Assembly: GCA_028829895.1 (NCBI GenBank)
Contig: CM054179.1
Coordinates: 67,720,891 to 67,784,890, forward strand
Length of the DNA stretch: 64,000 nucleotides
From: Sinotaia quadrata
Taxonomy: Eukaryota > Mollusca > Gastropoda > Architaenioglossa > Viviparidae
Reading direction: 5' to 3'
Shown here: piece by piece, positions 61,501 through 64,000 of the stretch
How the letters are laid out: every line of letters begins with the position of its first letter
Position numbering within the stretch: the first letter of the stretch is position 1
Translations under genes and position numbers: made by a program
Notes under the pieces: model-generated
Told to the model about the DNA's origin: nothing
Database searches by the model: none
The model's input: only the letters and a program-made list of their open reading frames with translations

Positions 61501-62899
61501 AGACGTTAGGGTAAATGAAGCCTTGACAGAAAGACAGAAAAAAGAAGTGAATGAATTGCTTAATGAGTTCTCATCTACTCTGACAGACAAACCAGGGTTG
61601 ACAGACTTAATAGAATTTTCACTGAAGCTGACTGACAACAAACCGATACGTTTGAAGCCGTATCCGTTGCCACACGCTAAGATAGATGACGTTAGACGTG
61701 AGATTAAGACTATGTTAGATCTAGGGGTCATAGAGAAGACTGACAGTGCCTACGGATCACCCATCGTGTTGATTAAAAAACGTGATAACTCGTTCCGTTT
61801 TTGCGTAGACTACCGCAAACTCAATCAAGTGACAGAGTTTTGTGCCGAACCTCTTCCTGATCCGGATCTCATCTTCACTAAGCTAGCTAACGCTCATTAC
61901 TATACCAAAATAGATTTGTCACGCGGTTTTTGGCAAATCAAGGTCAAGGACACTGATCGACACATACTAGCTTTCACTACACCAGTAGGAAACTACACAT
62001 GGAAAGTTATGCCTTTCGGAGTTTCAAACGCTCCAAGCATTTTTTCTAAAATGATGCGGTCATTGCTAGAACCACTGTATGGACGTGGAGTTGAGAACTT
62101 CATGGATGATTTAATTCTAGGCACCCAGACATGGGAGGAGCACTTAACACTCTTACGAGATGTGCTAGCCCGATTAAAACAAGCCAACCTCACTGCCCGC
62201 CCTACGAAGTGTGAAATAGCACAATTCTCCTTAGACTTCTTGGGACACAAGTTGAGCCATGGAACTATGTCGCCAAGTGAAGCTAAGATAGCACAACTTA
62301 AGGACACTTCACAACCGCTAACAAAAACACAAGTTAGAAGTTTTCTTGGTCTTGCTAACTACTACAGAAAATTCGTACCAGATTTTAGTGCCATTGCATG
62401 TCCTCTGACTGACTTGACACGTAAGAATATGCCTACAAAAGTAGTGTGGACTGATGCATGCCAAAACGCTTTTGACACACTGAAATCTAGACTGACTTCA
62501 GATTTAGTTGTTAAACTGCCAGATTTGACAAAACCATTCTTGTTAAGGACTGATGCTAGCAACACAGGATTAGGAGCAGTGTTATTACAAGAACACAATG
62601 ACACCAAACACCCAGTTGCATATGCAAGCCGTAAACTCACAACTACTGAACAGAAATATTCCACCAGTGAAAAGGAATGTCTTGCAATAGTTTGGGCCAT
62701 AAAAAAGTTCGAAAACTATTTGTACGGAAAAACCTTTGTCATTGAGTGCGATCACCAGCCGTTGGCCTTTCTCGGACAGGCGCAATTTACAAACAGCCGT
62801 TTAATGCGTTGGTCTTTGTTTCTGACACAGTATGACGCAAATATTCATTACATCAAAGGGTCTTTGAATGTTGGCGCAGATTACATGAGTCGTGCTTGA
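58556..62899 (+). CDS. gag-pol: Gmr1-like gag-pol polyprotein (1447 aa)
   Basis: One uninterrupted ORF. Residues ~30-110: charged coiled coil with AKRIAA repeats. ~135-310: capsid with a SCAN-like helical region (YRRKFKQA, LFQRWID, DHILGSY). 361-374: CCHC zinc knuckle (CYTCGDSGHFSRTC). 412-414: protease DTG. 599-639: integrase HHCC. D669, D729 and E765: integrase catalytic triad with the classic 35-residue D-E spacing, then a GPF-type C-terminal module around WKGPFVV. ~1030-1290: RT with CVDYRKLN, MPFGVSNAP and FMDD at 1182-1185 in place of YMDD. ~1325-1447: RNase H with RTDAS and the ADYMSRA end. Integrase upstream of RT is the reverse of ordinary Ty3/gypsy and diagnostic of the Gmr1-like group. 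No stop or frameshift breaks it, so it may be active. Gag and pol are fused without a recoding site. Confidence 0.95.
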   Translation: MDRKQVIEDLKEAGIMIGYQGDELTSYIKTELEKAEKAEKERQEIEREERLAAREAKKLEAERLAETEAKRIAADTEAKRIAANADTEAKRIAADAEIKRLEWEVKKLEVTNPNRDRRSSGDSRSSDGNNHSRIENIIPKINMVPFDENKDQIDAYLKTFEKLARATNIPAEHWAINLSGLLQGSAKNEFNKLSDSESDNYDTVKAALLKRYKLTADTYRRKFKQATKASSETHAQYIRRVADLFQRWIDLAETPQTYAGLRDEMIKDHILGSYKSDLLIHLAIREKSTLEEIGNAADRFDDAHSQFSNAHANNKSRPNEPQTRKDKKNDGKAPSERDDKTSKPDTKNKSDKQKDKKNLACYTCGDSGHFSRTCPEKKTAKVYAVESHTPKTEKSNRTPVQANGHDTIALLDTGCELDAIVNASLVNRTDYTGETISVTFANGEKDILPVAEVSIVSDFVEGTVKAAVMENSPHDVILGCKYVLPCKKQTSIEPPLVNAVTRAASSKDKSVTAPMSAAPAVDKATVSEIKILQAEDETLDKLRRRAVLVSDVNTDDSNKKACIILKKGLLYRYSKVGDEFRKQLVVPQTKRNDVLRLGHESLFGAHMGVQKTTSRITSEFYWPDIIADIRRFVLSCDTCQRTQSKNSIRPAPLGEPELISEPYKRVALDLIGPIIPTSTRGNRYVLTTIDYATRFADAVPLKNIDTETVAEALFGLWSRVGIPTEILTDQGSQFIGNVMKEVNRLLSIKHLTCTPYHPQANGLIEKYNGTLKTALKKLATDKPKDWDRYIPALLFAYREVPQSSTGFSPFELLYGRTVRGPMMILKALWTDEKTDDEVKTTYTYVTDLRNRLETIGKIARENLTIAQSRQAEYYNKHTKPREFEVNDKVLLLLPEAHNKLQMKWKGPFVVTAKLGGLNYKVQTGKREKIFHVNLLKKYISREDQTTQADFVVATIVTEDEGETDCVTGTLPNCPLQTDETVKDVRVNEALTERQKKEVNELLNEFSSTLTDKPGLTDLIEFSLKLTDNKPIRLKPYPLPHAKIDDVRREIKTMLDLGVIEKTDSAYGSPIVLIKKRDNSFRFCVDYRKLNQVTEFCAEPLPDPDLIFTKLANAHYYTKIDLSRGFWQIKVKDTDRHILAFTTPVGNYTWKVMPFGVSNAPSIFSKMMRSLLEPLYGRGVENFMDDLILGTQTWEEHLTLLRDVLARLKQANLTARPTKCEIAQFSLDFLGHKLSHGTMSPSEAKIAQLKDTSQPLTKTQVRSFLGLANYYRKFVPDFSAIACPLTDLTRKNMPTKVVWTDACQNAFDTLKSRLTSDLVVKLPDLTKPFLLRTDASNTGLGAVLLQEHNDTKHPVAYASRKLTTTEQKYSTSEKECLAIVWAIKKFENYLYGKTFVIECDHQPLAFLGQAQFTNSRLMRWSLFLTQYDANIHYIKGSLNVGADYMSRA

Positions 62900-63077
62900 T
62901 GCCATCAAGTGCCGGTACTGATAGAATGTTGTTTAATCAATTAACTGAACCCTACGGATTCCTTCCTGTAAATATGAAATATAGTTGCACACTTTATTTC
63001 TAGGAATGTTGAAATTTTTTTTTGTGTAAATTTTTCTTCATTGTGGACTTCTACATTTTATCATACATAATTTGTAG

Positions 63078-63123
63078 GAGGCATTTTATCTTTGGTAAGA
63101 TAAACGCCTCAAAAGCAAGGGGG
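63078..63123 (+). other. conserved hairpin and polypurine tract
   Basis: Stem-loop 63078-63110 (GAGGC...ATCTT paired with AAGAT...GCCTC, one bulge) directly before AAAAGCAAGGGGG and the 3' LTR. Same layout in the minus-strand element. Confidence 0.75.
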
Positions 63124-64000
63124 TGTCACAAGTCTGATAAAAATGTCCGACCTGATGACCCACATTGCCTTGTTTACTTCAAATTCGAATATTTGAAACC
63201 CTTGGCCCTTTGTTCAAAGCTTCCTTTTTCTAGGTGCTTCTAGAACAGGTCAAGATGTTATGTAACTTTAGGACCATTGTCTAGTTCTCGAACCAACCAC
63301 ATGCTTTGCGAACAGTCACGTGATACGCAATATACCTTTCTATATATGTACCTACACGCTTCCGCTCCCTCACTTCGAGCACACTTTAGCTAATTCCATC
63401 AGCTTACTCGGGTCGTAGAGGCAGCCGGCGCCATAGAGAATCAAGGTACCCTTCGACTTCTCTCAAAGGTATCATTTTATTTAATAGTATTTGCCTATGT
63501 ATTGTTTAAGTATGTATTTGTGCTATGTATTATATGATTTCCATATACACTTGAGCATGGTTCAGAGAAATAGCTGAAAACCTATATGTTACGGAATATA
63601 AATTTATTGTAACCATTTTTCCATTTCTGTACTTTAATTTATATTGTTTTAATTCACTAAGAGCCAGAATGCTGCGCTCGATATGAATTCTTCATGTAAT
63701 TCAATTATTGCGTGTAATTTTAATTGTAAATTGTGAAGCGCTCTGTCGGTTTGAATTACCTCTTTGTATGAACATTAATTTAACGTTGTATCTATTTTAT
63801 TGCTTCATACGTCATGACTGTTAAATGGAACACATGTGAGACGATTATATTTTTCTAAAATCTAATTGTAAGCGACGCGAGGTCGAAACTCTTTGTTCAG
63901 CGCATTTAATTGAGCCATGCCTAGGTAGGACCTGTTAGGTTGAGAATTATATCCAAACACGTTGCATCCACAGGTCGGCTCATGGTTCATGTTTCACCAT
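63124..64000 (+). repeat. 3' LTR of the autonomous element (truncated by window)
   Basis: First 877 bp, matching 56390-57266 with one substitution noticed. Confidence 0.95.

Larger units (their letters stand above)
56390..64000 (+). mobile_element. Gmr1-like Ty3/gypsy LTR retrotransposon, 3' LTR cut by window edge
   Basis: 5' LTR 56390-57936, internal 57937-63123, 3' LTR from 63124; full length would be about 8.28 kb. Single gag-pol ORF with integrase before RT. LTR copies differ by one base (56548 C, 63282 T) in the 877 bp visible, so insertion was recent. It lies antisense in the intron upstream of copy A exon 7, inside a 53-bp minisatellite. The base pentamer before it is ATCAG; the matching copy should lie near 64,671. 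Confidence 0.95.

Overview
The window is intron-rich, AT-rich animal nuclear DNA full of tandem repeats. Nothing in it looks bacterial or viral in layout. The host coding signal is a pair of head-to-tail minus-strand genes for P5B-type ATPases of the ATP13A2 (PARK9) type, the lysosomal polyamine-exporter branch. Minisatellite-laden introns and a Gmr1-like Ty3/gypsy element suggest an invertebrate, perhaps a mollusc or other lophotrochozoan. That placement is a guess.

Layout, right to left because both genes read on the minus strand. Copy A occupies about 56.15-26.61 kb. I could place 27 consecutive exons with consistent splice sites and phases, 3327 nt or 1109 codons including the stop, covering the protein from just before the first core membrane segments to the C-terminus. 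The 5' exons of copy A must lie beyond 64 kb, because an LTR retrotransposon (56,390 to past 64,000, plus strand) sits in the intron upstream of the first exon in the window. Copy B begins about 1.35 kb downstream of the copy A stop, in a GC-rich island at 25.2-25.5 kb. It runs to 2,071 and off the left edge; nine exons were placed. A second, related LTR element (17,530-25,203, minus strand, flanked by a GACAT target duplication) sits in intron 1 of copy B, only 20 nt after the splice donor.

The two LTR elements belong to one family. The plus-strand element is apparently autonomous. It has one 1447-codon gag-pol ORF in the order capsid (SCAN-like), zinc knuckle, protease, integrase, reverse transcriptase, RNase H. 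Integrase before RT in a gypsy-type pol is the Gmr1-like arrangement. The minus-strand element shares the leader, the first ~35 codons of gag, the polypurine tract and a hairpin beside it. In place of pol it carries an intact 1002-codon ORF of unknown function. Its two LTRs are each 1685 bp and look identical, so it is young.

The most striking structural feature is the placement of the minisatellites. At about nine splice junctions of the two ATPase genes, the adjacent intron is filled with tandem copies of a unit that contains the junction itself (end of exon plus GT donor, or AG acceptor plus start of exon). In two cases the unit is a multiple of three and the reading frame stays open, so the decoy sites would add whole peptide repeats to the protein. 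Outside the two genes and two LTR elements I see only minisatellites, microsatellites, decayed dispersed repeats and featureless AT-rich DNA.
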